Part shown: positions 34,501 through 45,893 of the stretch, piece after piece
How the letters are laid out: the number at the start of each line of letters is the position of its first letter
Numbering within the stretch: the first letter of the stretch is position 1
Assembly: GCA_950295325.1 (NCBI GenBank)
Contig: OX485804.1
Coordinates: forward strand, 56,234,001-56,298,000
Origin: Polytrichum commune
Lineage: Eukaryota; Streptophyta; Polytrichopsida; Polytrichales; Polytrichaceae
DNA: 64,000 bases
Reading direction: 5' to 3'
Notes under the pieces: generated by a model
What the model saw: only the letters and a program-made list of their open reading frames with translations
What the model was told of the DNA's origin: nothing
The model's database searches: none
Made by a program: the position numbers and the translations under genes

Positions 34501-36328
34501 GGCCAATGCAGAAGCACATACTCCAGAATAGAATTGGTAACATGAAGTCCCATGACTTCCACATCTTTTTCCAATTTATACTCCCTGTTTGTTTGAGGCA
34601 TCTTATGGACAGGGGGCCCCGATCGGCCATTATTCGGCTTGCAAGGTTGTTCACAATGATCTGCAAAAAGGTCATAGCTGTGACAGAGTTAGAGCGTTTA
34701 CAACATTATGCAGCCGAAACAATGTGCTTAATGGAGGTATGGTTTCCTCCTTCTTTTTTTGACATTATGGTCCATTTGCCAATCCATCTTGTTAGGCAGG
34801 TGAAGTTGTGCGGCCCAATTGCCAATGCTTGGTGCTATCCGGTAGAGAGACACTTGAATGTTTTAAAAAAATATATCCGGAACCGGGCACACCCCGAGGG
34901 TGCCATTGCGAATGCTTACTTGTATGATGAGGCACTCGGATTTTGCACCGAGTACTTGAAGCTCTATCCCTTCACACGACGAAGAATTTGGGATGACGAG
35001 GAGGAGTTGGGTGATTGTGGAGAACTGCTAGAAGGAAAAGCCCTAAACCGAGAACTAACCAACGAGGAGCGGAGAGCAATCCATTCTTGGATTATTAGGA
35101 ATTCAGAGGCAACTAGGGAGCCTTGGAGGTAAACCATATGCATTATGTCTTGATGAATAATCAAATTCACGCCTAGTCTGTATGTAGCCATGGCCTTTGC
35201 GTTCAGGTGCTGTCACACCCACTAATGTATAGTTATTTTGTATCTGCCAGACAATACCAGGCCCTTAAAGAGCAACTGGAGGCAGGAAGGGCAACATTCA
35301 GGAGGGATGCTGCATTAAGAGGGCTTAGCCGAAGACAACAACGTGCTTATCCTAATGACCTCTTGAACGACTTGCCTGACTTTGTGGACTGGTTGCCATC
35401 ATACACCACGCAGTTGGTCAACACACATGGTTCACGCAATGTTGACATCGATTTGCTCCGACTATCGAGTCTCCCTTCTCGAGATGCTGAGAGTTATCAG
35501 CAAATGTGGGCCTATGGGAACCACTACAGGGTGTACAACGAGGGAGATGAACGAGGGTTCGTGACACAAGATTATGGAATCGCCAGCATATTTGGAGCAG
35601 AGGAGGGACAAAGCGCAGGTGTGAGTATGGTAGGAGTCTTGAAAGAGATTATTGTTGTTCGATACTCAGCGCAAAGGAGGGTAGTGTTTCGTGGTTCATG
35701 GATTCGCAATGCTCCTGGGGCACAGTCATCCACGAAGGTAGACCAGTATGGCTTCACGATTGTCAGGTTCAATGATCGGATTGCCCGTGACATAGAACCG
35801 TATGTGTTACCGGCCACAATCCGCCAGGTATCACAATGTAGTGAGTCTGATTGGGGTTCATGTGGGAATGTGGCTCCTCCCTGTTGAAGTGTGCCCCAAT
35901 GTATGGTGCATCGGAGGATGTGCATATATTGTGTGAATCCATACAATACCTTTGTTGACTATTTGTGCACATGGCGCAAGGTGTTCTTCATTGAGGATTG
36001 GAGGCATCCTGCGTGGCGCGTGGTGCTCCAGAAGGAGCCGCGATCGCGGAGAGTGGTGGACAACGACGATGAACAGACATTGGGGATATCGGGGGATCTG
36101 ATTGGCCTCCAACTACCGTTGGACATGAACGCAGCGCATTTCAGGCCAAACCCTGTGAATGCAGGGGAGGCAGTTCCAGCCGCGGAGATTGCCAGGCTGA
36201 ATGCACTAGTGGCTGGTGATCCACATCAAATTCACCAACATGCAGGGGCCAATGGACGAAGGGGAAGGGGAAGGGGAAGGGGAAGGGGAAGGGGAGGCAA
36301 CCGGAGGAGGTTGCCAAGAAGGAATTAG
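31587..36328 (+). CDS. TNP2 transposase of the CACTA element, five exons, apparently intact
   Basis: Exons 31587-31823, 31942-33738, 34230-35128, 35251-35827 and 35981-36328 join with GT-AG introns into one frame of about 1285 residues without stops. Exon 1 (ATGAGCATGG) has a Cys/His cluster (RYRCPCNLCGG, HLRHRGRHG) like the transposase-associated N-terminus. Exon 2 begins with an acidic linker, then the TNP2 core: ACPNGCCLFNGDLEDVEKCP, FPLIPQLQRMF, HLGLALDGMNPY, YNLPPWLVTKKYF, DVFVQPLVDELQQLW, MWTLHDFPAYG. The exon 2/3 join gives PYWR|KLPIRHLLDVMHIERN, and the exon 4/5 join gives TIRQ|VFFIEDWRHPAW, both standard TNP2 strings, which confirms the splicing. Probable acidic catalytic residues are in LDGMNP, LHDFPAY and HIERN. 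The C-terminus is a Gly-Arg tail. It should cut and join the element's ends in the nucleus. Confidence 0.9.
36254..36296 (+). repeat. AGGGGA microsatellite coding the Gly-Arg tail of TNP2
   Basis: Repeats of GGAAGG encode alternating Gly and Arg (GRGRGRGRGRG) just before the TNP2 stop at 36326. The number of units could vary without changing the frame because the unit is 6 bp. Confidence 0.8.
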
Positions 36329-36913
36329 ATAGGACCTTGGAATTCGGACATGGCAGTCATGTGCTTTGCAACACCTCGAATGGCGCTGACGGCATTTTTC
36401 CGGTAGACACCAGTATTTCTGATTGCATAAATGCAACTCAAACATGATATTTTGATGTTTCCTGTTAATGCAATGCATCGAACTTACCCCTTGTGCACAT
36501 CGTCTCTACAGACACAGCAATGGTTTGTCATCTTTGATGTGGCAATTGTGATAACATTGTGGGTTACTAATGTCAATCATGTGGTCATGTAATATTTCAG
36601 GTGGTTGATGAGATTCCTATTTCCGAACTATTAAAGCTCAAAGATTCGAAGTGTTCTGGGGACATCTGGGAATGGGACTGTGGACGGCAGATTGTGGACG
36701 TACATGTCTACCTTACACTGAAGGAAGATTACACTTGTCATATTTGAGGATGTTTTTATGTAGAGCTTTCTATTACTTGGCAAAGAGGTCTTGCTTCTAA
36801 GATGTTTATATTTTGTGATGCGAGACATAATATTGGGCCTTGCCTCAACTTTGTTCAGGTAGGTGAATGATGAATCTATCTGTTTTAAATCATTGTTTAA
36901 TCTTGTTGCACAG

Positions 36914-38634
36914 TTGATCTTCCCCTGCACACTCCTGGGTACTGGAGAACCTTGGACCCTGATGAAAACAATAAGTGTCACATAATACTTGAACTATGAG
37001 TCAGGTATGTTCTCTTCCTTGTACCTTGAAATTTGAAAGTCGGATGACTAGGAGTTCCAGCTGCTCAGTTTATCGGAGCTCAGCGTGTAGGAGATTGTTC
37101 AGATCTGCTGCCCTTGGCTTCTGTTGGACTACGGTGTGGGTTCACTGATTTGCATGACTTCATGTATTTTATTGCATGGACTCATTTTACTCCTCTGTGG
37201 AGAGCACGGACTTTCAGAATGTAAAGCAAGTATAAACTAATACCTTCAGCTGATGAAGACTACTGCTTTCAAGTGATGTTTGGATCTTTCATGTGCGACT
37301 TTGTTGACAACATATATTTGTGATGTTACATAAATGTAGCTATCCTTGAATTGTGCAAGAAAATTCTCAAAAAATAGGGGTGTGGGGGATTTTCGTAATG
37401 ACGTGAAAACCACAAATATTCCTGTAGAAGTATGGAGATACTATCTTCTTGTCAATCGGCCAAAGGTACACTAATCTTATCCTTATTGAGAGACTTGCAA
37501 GGCTAAAATGCAACCTCGTGTATCCTTAATCAACTAGTGTGTCTAGCTACTGCTTGAATCTATCTGTGAAGTTCTTATATAGTTTTTAGCTGTTGGGTAC
37601 ATCTATGTTGTTCTTCCAATATGTTCTGCATGCTGTGTGTGAATGTTGTGGTCGTTCTTGCAGTTATGAAGGATAAACATAATTGAGAACTGTGGAAGCA
37701 ATTATTGTCTAAAACGGATTTCCTTGCTATTCCTTTTTAATCCAAACTTGAAGTTCACAAAGGCTTGTGTGAACAAAATGTTCCTTTATGGGTTGTGCAT
37801 TTGTATGGCAACGATCATTTAAAAAATATTCCAATAAATTCATTATTATTTTGATTTTTTTTTTTTTGGACCCTTTAATGATGTCTTTACTACAGGTTTC
37901 AGATACTCTGTTTACCTGGGCAGACCTTCAGGCCAAGCAAAACAATGAGTTGCTAAAGAATATGGGCAACTTTGTTCATCAGACCTTGTTTTTTCTGGCC
38001 AAACCTTCAGGTCTGCACCACCTCATATTCAAAAGTTATGAAAGTATTCTCTAGCTAGTTTATGAAAGTGTTATGAGACTAGTGTTTCTGCTTGTAAATT
38101 ATATATGAAATGATCATATACAAATGATTATGAGATGAAGGTTTTGTGGGATTTTTTGACAGGGGAAGGTGGGTATATATCAGTGGCTACCGAAGCTATC
38201 AACCCTGTAGAGCATGAACTCACAGCCAATTTCGGATCCGAAGTTGAGAAGGTTGTGACTGAGTATGTTGACGCTATGGAGAAATTGAAGTTGAAGACAT
38301 GCTTAGAGTAGCAATGAACGCTTCCAGTCTTGGCAACCTTTATTTACAGGCACTGCACCTAAAGAAGTTTTGGAGAATTGTCAGGACCCATTTGTGCCGT
38401 GAAAGTCCTACCTTTGTATGATTGATTCTATGTTGAGGAGCTCCATCATGGCGATGTTTGTAAATCCTAACTTTCTGTCATATCAATCATGGTTCATGGG
38501 AACAGGACAGCAAATTCTGGAAGTTGTACAAGGAAGATCCACCTGCTTGTGCAATTGTGTTGAAGGCATCTGTTGGACCGGTTCATTTGTTGACGACACT
38601 TTTTGAACCATTCATGCCAAATTTCTCCCACAAG
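36914..38634 (+). pseudogene. captured methionyl-tRNA synthetase gene fragment
   Basis: Five exon-like pieces with introns still between them match the middle of plant methionyl-tRNA synthetase in order. 36914-37004 gives FPCTLLGTGEPWTLMKTISV. About 37360-37475 gives KFSKNRGVG and TTNIPVEVWRYYLLVNRP, including the KFSKS-type active-site loop with N for S. 37896-38010 gives SDTLFTWADLQAKQNNELL and GNFVHQTLFFLAKPS. 38163-38349 gives EKVVTEYVDAMEKLKLK and later AMNASSLGNLYLQ in a shifted frame. 38506-38634 gives FWKLYKEDPPACAIVLKASV and LFEPFMPNFSHK. The fragment is broken by TAA at 36983-36985 and by a frameshift near 38300, and lacks both the N-terminal catalytic part and the tail. Retained introns show capture at DNA level. 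It lies downstream of TNP2 in the same orientation and cannot make an active enzyme. Confidence 0.8.
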
Positions 38635-40920
38635 GTAGGCTTTCAGAAGACCTTGCAATCATCTTTTCATGTGGCTCAGTTTCAGGCTTGAATGTCTTTG
38701 AAAGTCAAGAGGGTGCATCTCAATCACCATTCCAAACTTGACTTACTGTGGATCGAAATAGGCTACTTTGCAGAAGGCCTCGGATCCGAGGTCTGTTGTC
38801 CTTGGGGGTTGCTAAACTTGATTTGAGGTCAAGTTTATGGTTTCAGGTTGAATGTAGGCATGCCATGTTTGGGTTTCATGTCTAGCTACATTCAACCTGA
38901 CTCCATAAATTTGAAATCGAATCATTGTATTCTTCATATACAGAGACACGCATGTGTTCATCTAACCGGCCTTTCCAGATTGGGGTGCTATGAACTCCTC
39001 CTCTCCAGGTAAAATTTCGACTCGTTATTCGTGCCAGTTGTTTTTACATGATCCGTGCTTGCATTGTGGGCGTTTTTTGTTCGTTTGAATTGTCTTCAAA
39101 TAGATATTAATATGTGATGTAATTTTTAACTTGTTAAGGAGATGACATGGCAATTATCCTATTCATGCAGTATTTGCATCAATTTATAGTGAGTCTAGTG
39201 TAAGGTTCCTTCTGATACTTGGACTTGGAGCTGTATACTTTGCAGAGTAAATGACAAGCTCCACTAAACTCTTGCCTTGTATCTACTTGTTATGACAGTC
39301 ACTAAATGTGGAGTTGTTTAGTGTACAAAGCATAAATCCTGAAAGTGTAATTATTTGTGCAGATTGGCAAGTCTGGAACTCTATGGACTGTGGCAGCGGC
39401 TTTGAAGCGCTACAGCATCCTGGACCCGGAACGCCAATCCTGTTCTCTGCTCAATGTTCGAAATGTGGCCATAGATTCAATAGCAAATTTGTACGTGTTG
39501 GAACATGTCATCCACAGTAGTTCATTTTTCAGAGAAGAAAGGTTCAAACATATTGGGACCATTGAATGTAGTTGCATTGAGACTTTGAGAGATGTGGGAC
39601 GCAGTATTAACTGAGCATGGCGGATAATGTTACTGAGCTTCATTGGAGTTGCCAAACAATGAAACTCTAGTATGTTGCCCAAAATATTCATATCGCTGAA
39701 ATGTATGATGTGAAGTTTGTGTGCAGACTATGACGCTTGATAGACATGTATGTGTGTAATTTTGTGCACGACTTTCTTTCATGGGAATGTAGTTATCATT
39801 GCAACCATTGTACAGACCATTTTTTTCAATTCCAGTGTCCCTTGCTCATTGACCTGTCCCATTTGTAATCTATGATTTGAATACAAGAGCAAGTAGCATT
39901 CGAGTGTAGGTTGAATGCATGTCGCAATCGTTTTTGGGTTCAGTCCGCTTGAGGCACAACGCATTGCGGGTGTCAACGGAAATCGAGTGTCACTCGATTT
40001 CCAGTGCCAGTGGAAATCGAGTGACTCGACACTCGTTTTCAGAAGACAGTGGAAATCGAGTGACACTCGTTTTCAGAAGACAGTGCAAGTTGGCTGCAAC
40101 TGTATTTTGACTACAAGTTGCATCCAAATGCCACATGTTTCCAACAGGCACTGGACAGCCATCGTCATTGCAGCTAGGGCTGAACCCAATACGTAGGAGC
40201 ATTTCGGTGTGAGTGGCAGTCAATATAGGACAAACCCGTCCCACAATTAAAGGGAGTGTGTGCACTGTTGGTCGATTGAAACACGCGTAGGAATTGAAGA
40301 ACATCGATCTAAGAGCGCATTGGGCACGATTGGATGAGATCCGCGGGTTTGCAAGTCGGACCGGTTATGTGTTAACAAACTTGCCATTTCCTTCATAAAA
40401 ATAGGGTATATTTCATAAATTCCTACTCCATGGTAGGCCCCTTTTCTGCAGTCTTCAACTTCGAATGGTCGTATTTCCACTTCATCCGGACCATTTGTAA
40501 CCAACTGCCGGTTCTCCCCAGGTGTGCATTAATTGTTGCAGAGGCAATCGAAGACATACCTGTGTATTGACATAATACGGACTTGGCAAGCAATTGCATA
40601 TCTCCTGAAAGTCATATATATAGCTCATGGAATGACATGGGACTGTGATTTCAAATTAACTCCGAATCAATGTTTACTCTTTGCAAAAGGCACCAAACAC
40701 TTGCTGATACGTACGTACCTAAACTAACCCAGACATATATATATATTTTACGTACGTAAAGGATGTGTGAAGACATTAAGTTTCCAAAAATTAATTGCAC
40801 GCAAATGCATATACACAGAATATAAAGAGAAATGATCTATGAATGTGTAAACAGTTAAAACCTTGAATGACAGTGACCCAATATTGGTAATTATCGCCCC
40901 CCCAAAAAAACTATTAAAAT
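38635..40920. other. right subterminal region of the CACTA element
   Basis: No gene recognised. The stretch at 39357-39614 is open and begins after a plausible acceptor (TGTGCAG), but it matches no family I know; it may be further captured sequence. A cluster of palindromic GAAATCGAGTGACACTCG units lies at 39975-40085. Confidence 0.4.
39975..40085. repeat. palindromic ATCGAGTG/CACTCGAT repeats
   Basis: At least three units of GGAAATCGAGTG with adjoining GACACTCG and TTTTCAGAAGACAGTG occur close together, partly as inverted copies. They lie about 0.9 kb from the right end. They could be subterminal binding sites for the TnpA-like protein, but the same motif was not found near the left end. 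Confidence 0.5.
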
Positions 40921-40985
40921 AGTGGTCAAAAGAACCGCAATAGAAAAACGACTGCGGTTTTTTTTAACCATGTTTTCTACTAGTG
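40921..40985 (-). repeat. CACTA right terminal inverted repeat
   Basis: Read on the minus strand it begins CACTAGTAGAAAACATGG and matches the left repeat at 64 of 65 positions. It ends abruptly against DNA that is not LRR (AACCTTGCAAGTC onwards). Confidence 0.92.
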
Positions 40986-41132
40986 AACCTTGCAAGTCAA
41001 CAAGTTATCATTATTAACCTAGATTTCACATCACAATGCATATTCACATTGTACAATCTTAAAATACCGTATACATGAGAGGCTCAAATTGGGTAGCAAA
41101 AATGTTTAGTGATTGGCAGCTAAGTGACATAT
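40986..41132. other. non-LRR DNA between the CACTA end and the gap
   Basis: These 147 bp are AT-rich and have no similarity to the LRR unit, although an insertion into the array should be followed by LRR. They also do not repeat the 3 bp left of the element. Confidence 0.6.
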
Positions 41133-41332
41133 NNNNNNNNNNNNNNNNNNNNNNNNNNNNNNNNNNNNNNNNNNNNNNNNNNNNNNNNNNNNNNNNNNNN
41201 NNNNNNNNNNNNNNNNNNNNNNNNNNNNNNNNNNNNNNNNNNNNNNNNNNNNNNNNNNNNNNNNNNNNNNNNNNNNNNNNNNNNNNNNNNNNNNNNNNNN
41301 NNNNNNNNNNNNNNNNNNNNNNNNNNNNNNNN
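41133..41332. other. assembly gap of 200 N
   Basis: Exactly 200 N, the kind of round number used for gaps of unknown size. The distance and even the order across it cannot be trusted. Confidence 0.98.
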
Positions 41333-41334
41333 TG

Positions 41335-43760
41335 ACAAAGTGTACGAGCTTGGTAACGTTACCAGAAGGATTGGGGAACTTGAGTTCTTTGAAATTACTT
41401 GATTTGACAGAGTGTACGAGCTTGACACAATTACCGGAGGGATTGGGGAACTTGAGTTCTTTGACAACCCTTGATTTGACAAAGTGTACGAGCTTGGTAA
41501 CGGTACCAGAAGGATTGGGGAACTTGAGTTCTTTGAAATTACTTGATTTGACAAAGTGTACGAGCTTGACACAATTACCGGAGGGATTGGGGAACTTGAG
41601 TTCTTTGACAACCCTTGATTTGACAAAGTGTACGAGGTTGACAACGATACCGGAGGGATTGGGGAACCTGAGTTCTTTGACATCCCTTCATTTGACTGAG
41701 TGTACGAGCTTGACAACGATACCGGAGGGATTGGGGAACTTGAGTTCTTTGACAACCCTTGATTTGACAAAGTGTACGAGCTTGGTAACGGTACCAGAAG
41801 GATTGGGGAACTTGAGTTCTTTGAAATTACTTGATTTGACAAAGTGTACGAGCTTGACACAATTACCGGAGGGATTGGGGAACTTGAGTTCTTTGACAAC
41901 CCTTGATTTGACAAAGTGTACGAGGTTGACAACGATACCGGAGGGATTGGGGAACCTGAGTTCTTTGACATCCCTTCATTTGACAGAGTGTACGAGCTTG
42001 ACAACATTACTGGAGGGATTGGGGAACTTGAGTTCTTTGACAACCCTTGATTTGACAGGGTGTACGAGCTTGACAACGATACCGGAGGGATTGGGGGACT
42101 TGACTTCTTTGACAACCCTTGATTTGACAGAGTGTACGATCTTTACAACATTACCGGAGGGATTGGGGAATTTGAGTTCTTTAACAACGCTTGATTTGAC
42201 AGAGTGTACGAGCTTGACAACGATACCGGAGGGATTGGGGAACTTGAGTTCTTTGACAACCCTTGATTTGACAGGGTGTACGAGCTTGACAACGATACCG
42301 GAGGGATTGGGGAACTTGAGTTCTTTGGAAATCCTTGATTTGACAAAGTGTACGAGATTGACAACGATACCGGAGGGATTGGGGAACTTGAAATCTTTGA
42401 CATACCTTCATTTGAGAGAGTGTACGAGCTTGACAACGATACCGGAGGGATTGGGGAACTTGAGTTCTTTGGAAACCCTTGATTTGACAGGGTGTGAGAG
42501 GTTGACAACGATACCGGAAGGATTGGGGAATTTGAGTTCTTTGGAAACCCTTGATTTGACAGAGTGTACAAGGTTGACAACGATACCGGAGGGATTGGGG
42601 AACTTGAGTTCTTTGGAAACCCTTGATTTGACAAAGTGTACGAGATTGACAACGATACCGGAGGGATTGGGGAACTTGAAATCTTTGACATACCTTCATT
42701 TGAGAGAGTGTACGAGCTTGACAACGATACCGGAGGGATTGGGGAACTTGAGTTCTTTGGAAACCCTTGATTTGACAGGGTGTGAGAGGTTGACAACGAT
42801 ACCGGAAGGATTGGGGAATTTGAGTTCTTTGGAAACCCTTGATTTGACAGAGTGTACGAGGTTGACAACGATACCGGAGGGATTGAGGAACTTGATTTCT
42901 TTGACAGCCCTCGATTTGACTAAGTGTACAAGCTTGACAACGATACCGGAGGGATTGGGGAACTTGAGTTCTTTGGAAACCCTTGATTTGAGAGGGTGTG
43001 AGACCTTGATAATGATACAGGAAGGATTGGGGAATTTGAGTTCTTTGGAAACCCTTGATTTGACAGAGTGTACGAGGTTGACAACGATACCGGAGGGATT
43101 GGGGAACTTGACTTCTTTGACAACCCTTGATTTGACAAAGTGTACAAGCTTGACAACGATACCGGAGGGATTGGGGAACTTGAGTTCTTTGAAAATCCTT
43201 GATTTGACACAGTGTACGAGCTTGACAACGATACCGGAGGGATTGGGGAACTTAAGTTCTTTGGAAACCCTTGATTTGACAAAGTGTACGAGCTTGACAA
43301 CGATACCGGAGGGATTGGGGAATTTGAGTTCTTTGACATCCCTTGATTTGACAGAGTGTACGAGCTTGACAACGATACCGGAGGGATTGGGGAACTTGAG
43401 TTCTTTGACAACCCTTGATTTGAGAGGGTGTGAGGGCTTGACAACGATACCGGAGGGATTGGGGAACTTGAGTTCTTTGGAAACCCTTGATTTGACAAAG
43501 TGTACGAGCTTGACAACGATACCGGAGGGATTGGGGAACCTGAGTTCTTTGAGAGCCCATGATTTGATAGAGTGTACGAGCTTGACAACGATACCAAAGG
43601 GATTGGGGAACTTGAGTTTTCTTTGAGAACCCTTGATTTGACAGAGTGTATGAGCTTGACAAAGATACCGGAGGAATTGGGGAACTTGAATTCTTTGGCA
43701 ACCCTTGATTTGACAAAGTGTACAAGCTTGACAATGATACCGAAGGAATTGGGTATGAGC
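41335..43760 (+). repeat. 72-bp LRR-coding tandem array, block 2 (about 34 units)
   Basis: Same 72-bp unit as block 1. A higher-order unit of four LRRs (288 bp; KCTRL, KSLTYLHLREC, GCERL, ECTRL) is repeated back to back: TACGAGATTG recurs at 42351 and 42639. A related four-unit set occurs once in block 1 near 17850-18050. Confidence 0.9.
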
Positions 43761-43802
43761 CCAAAATGGTGTGCTCACATGTGTCTTAAGGTTAAGGATT
43801 AG
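41335..43802 (+). pseudogene. second LRR block, 3' end of a resistance gene
   Basis: The frame is open from the gap to 43626 with the same 24-residue LRR as block 1, about 34 units. At about 43616 the usual GAGTTCTTTG reads GAGTTTTCTTTG, two extra bases, so the frame stops at 43624. In the shifted frame two more LRRs follow (TECMSLTKIPEELGNLNSLA) and the protein would end in GMSPKWCAHMCLKVKD and TAG at 43800. No kinase or NBS part is seen with it. It may be the continuation of the resistance gene beyond the CACTA insertion or the 3' end of a tandem paralogue lost in the gap. The variants LLEGLGNL, GLGDLTSL and ECTIF at 41997-42152 also occur at the end of block 1, so the two blocks share a duplicated segment. 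Confidence 0.75.
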
Positions 43803-44742
43803 TAGCATTTAGGATTTGAGGTTTTTTTATCAATTATTTAAAACATAAAAAGAGTGGGTTGAAAGTCGTAGTATTAATTATGCGTTAGGCCTAGGTACTT
43901 GCATTCTTAGTATTGTTAGCATTGGTTGGATTGATTAGAAGGATGTTAGTGGTTAGGACTTATGTTTCGAAATTATGAGGAACTGTATTAGGCTTAGTGT
44001 TGGGTTTTAGTTAGCTAGTTAGAAGTAATTGGGTGTTACATTATGGAAGGGCCACTGCCCATTCAAGGGCTGACTCACTGTTACCCTAGCGAATTCAGGG
44101 CCCCTGGACCTGTAACGGCAGGGGAGGGTGCAGTCTGTCTCTCTCTCCGAAGGAGGACTGGGAGGTCACCGAACCACGGACGCAGAGGCCGAAGGGTGTA
44201 GCCTCTGCCGAATACACAACCTTAGGAGAATCAGGGTCAGCTGGGGGTCATCGGTTGATCAAGGTGAAAGTTGCCACGACAATGTGGGAGGAGGGGGATT
44301 CACCAGGGTTGCAGTTACTTCGGAGGCGGAGCAGCATCAAGGAAGGCTCACAGTGGATTCAAAAGAGAGAATTCGGAGGTGGCGGCTGAACCAGACAAGG
44401 GGCGACGGCCTTGAAGGACTGACAATACCGAAATTGAGTCAGTTGTATACCGGCTGGAGGTGAGGGGAAAATAATGCTGGAGAGATAGGGAGCTACACCG
44501 CACAACCAATCGGCAAGTTCAATCTGGGTCAAAAAGGGTGTGTCATCTGGGGTGAGCTACCCTCACGATTCGGCACATTGGTGTGGATCAATTGCAATGC
44601 TGCAGGAAAATCATAGGGTGCACAAAGGGTGAGGGGCGGATTTACATCTGAGAACGCTGGATTCGATCAAGGGTCGGGTCTCAAGGCAGCAGATTGTTTG
44701 GTCTGATCGTTGAGGGGGTGGGGGTCGCATCCTTGCTGCAAA
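43803..44742. other. gene-free stretch after LRR block 2
   Basis: The first 240 bp are AT-rich and could be a 3' untranslated region. From 44040 the DNA turns GC-rich with an open frame (44128-44463) of no recognisable family. I see no RNA gene or terminal repeat before the CACTACAAC motif at 44743. Confidence 0.4.
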
Positions 44743-44954
44743 CACTACAACAAAATCGATAAAAAACGACTTTATTTATGATTGTTATTTGAGTTGTTGA
44801 GGACTACAATGACTATTAATTTTTGTGTTATTACGGACGACTTATAACGGACAGACAGTCGTTGGAGACGTGACGTGGGAACCTGGATGATATAGTCGTA
44901 TAGGGTAGTCGTAAACATGGTGAGCGGACGTGGCAAGCCGAGATGACACATATT

Positions 44955-45110
44955 TCACGTGGCATTACGTGGCATCCACGACACGACCTCACATCCATGT
45001 CATCATCTGATGTGGCATCCACGCCACAACCACACATGCAGATCATCATCTGACATGGCATCCATTGCACGTCCTCACCTCCAGGTCATGATCTGAGTTG
45101 GCTCTCACGC
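44955..45110 (+). repeat. about 50-bp tandem repeats, CACTA-2 subterminal region
   Basis: Three imperfect units share GTGGCATCCACGCCAC-like cores and TCATCATCTGA. Position near the element end suggests protein-binding repeats, but this is inference. Confidence 0.5.
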
Positions 45111-45893
45111 CATGTCAACAAACACGTGGCTTCTGAGTCAATTGGCCATGTCATCGTTACATGTGGGCAACTAATATAATGCCATGTGTCCATAAATATA
45201 GTTCTTGTGTAGTCATTTGCCGGTTGCCATGTGTATCCTAAACGACTATTATGTTACTATTGAAAAACTACATGCTAGTGACATGTGCACGGGTTTAGGC
45301 CATCCGTCAGCACATTGAGGCCTTGTTTATTCTTTCATTAGTGGACATTTGAGTGCGTGTGCCAATGTGTCAGGGGTACACGTGTCATTTGTAATGACTC
45401 AGTTTTCCACGTGGATGGATAAATGACTAGAATTCGACAGCGGCAACAAATTTTTTTCTTCATGTGCGGCCATGATTGTGCCACGATGGATGTGTGTCAT
45501 GCCATTTTGACTGCGAGGTAACTCTGTATGGTTAACAATGACTACACTGCAAAAGGTGTGCAGTCATTGATGTATATTTAGCATCCATCCCAACTTGACA
45601 ATGACTACAAAATCTGCTACGAACTCTACCTCAACGACTACAAAATTGCTACTCAACACATGCCAATGACAATGGGAAATTGCGTTCACCATACCTTTCA
45701 AGCATGCAACTACCATTCAAGCATTAAAGAAGGAGACTCGATGGGTGAGTGGGGATCATATTTGAAAAAGAATACATATTCCAAATTTATTGTTTTGTTC
45801 CCATCAAAATGCGTGGGCGTGTTCATGAGTGGGTTCAGAGTTTACAACACAGAAGCCCTCTATGTCCTCCCTGATAAGTTCGTGGGGGGAAAA

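Larger units (their letters stand above)
19519..40985 (+). mobile_element. 21.5-kb CACTA (En/Spm) transposon
   Basis: The element starts CACTAGTAGAAAACATGG at 19519 and ends with its inverse at 40985. The terminal inverted repeats (19519-19583 and 40921-40985) match at 64 of 65 positions. It carries the two gene types expected of CACTA elements: a TNP2 transposase (plus strand) and a TnpA-like DNA-binding protein (minus strand), transcribed away from each other. It also carries a captured methionyl-tRNA synthetase gene fragment. It lies inside an LRR unit of the resistance gene. CACTA elements normally duplicate 3 bp of target; here the flanks are TTT on the left and AAC on the right, so no duplication is seen. 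The DNA just right of the element is not LRR. A related unbroken site exists at 42132-42152 and shows what the target looked like. Confidence 0.9.

Noticed and set aside
39357-39614. Possible further exon of the captured synthetase
   Set aside because: It opens after an AG and starts IGKSG, but I could not align it to the synthetase C-terminal part or to any other family.
42143-43808. Minus-strand frames up to 370 codons in LRR block 2
   Set aside because: Same repeat effect as in block 1.
44128-44463. 111-codon frame in GC-rich DNA
   Set aside because: No recognisable motif, no repeat family and no splice support; open frames of this length are expected in GC-rich DNA.
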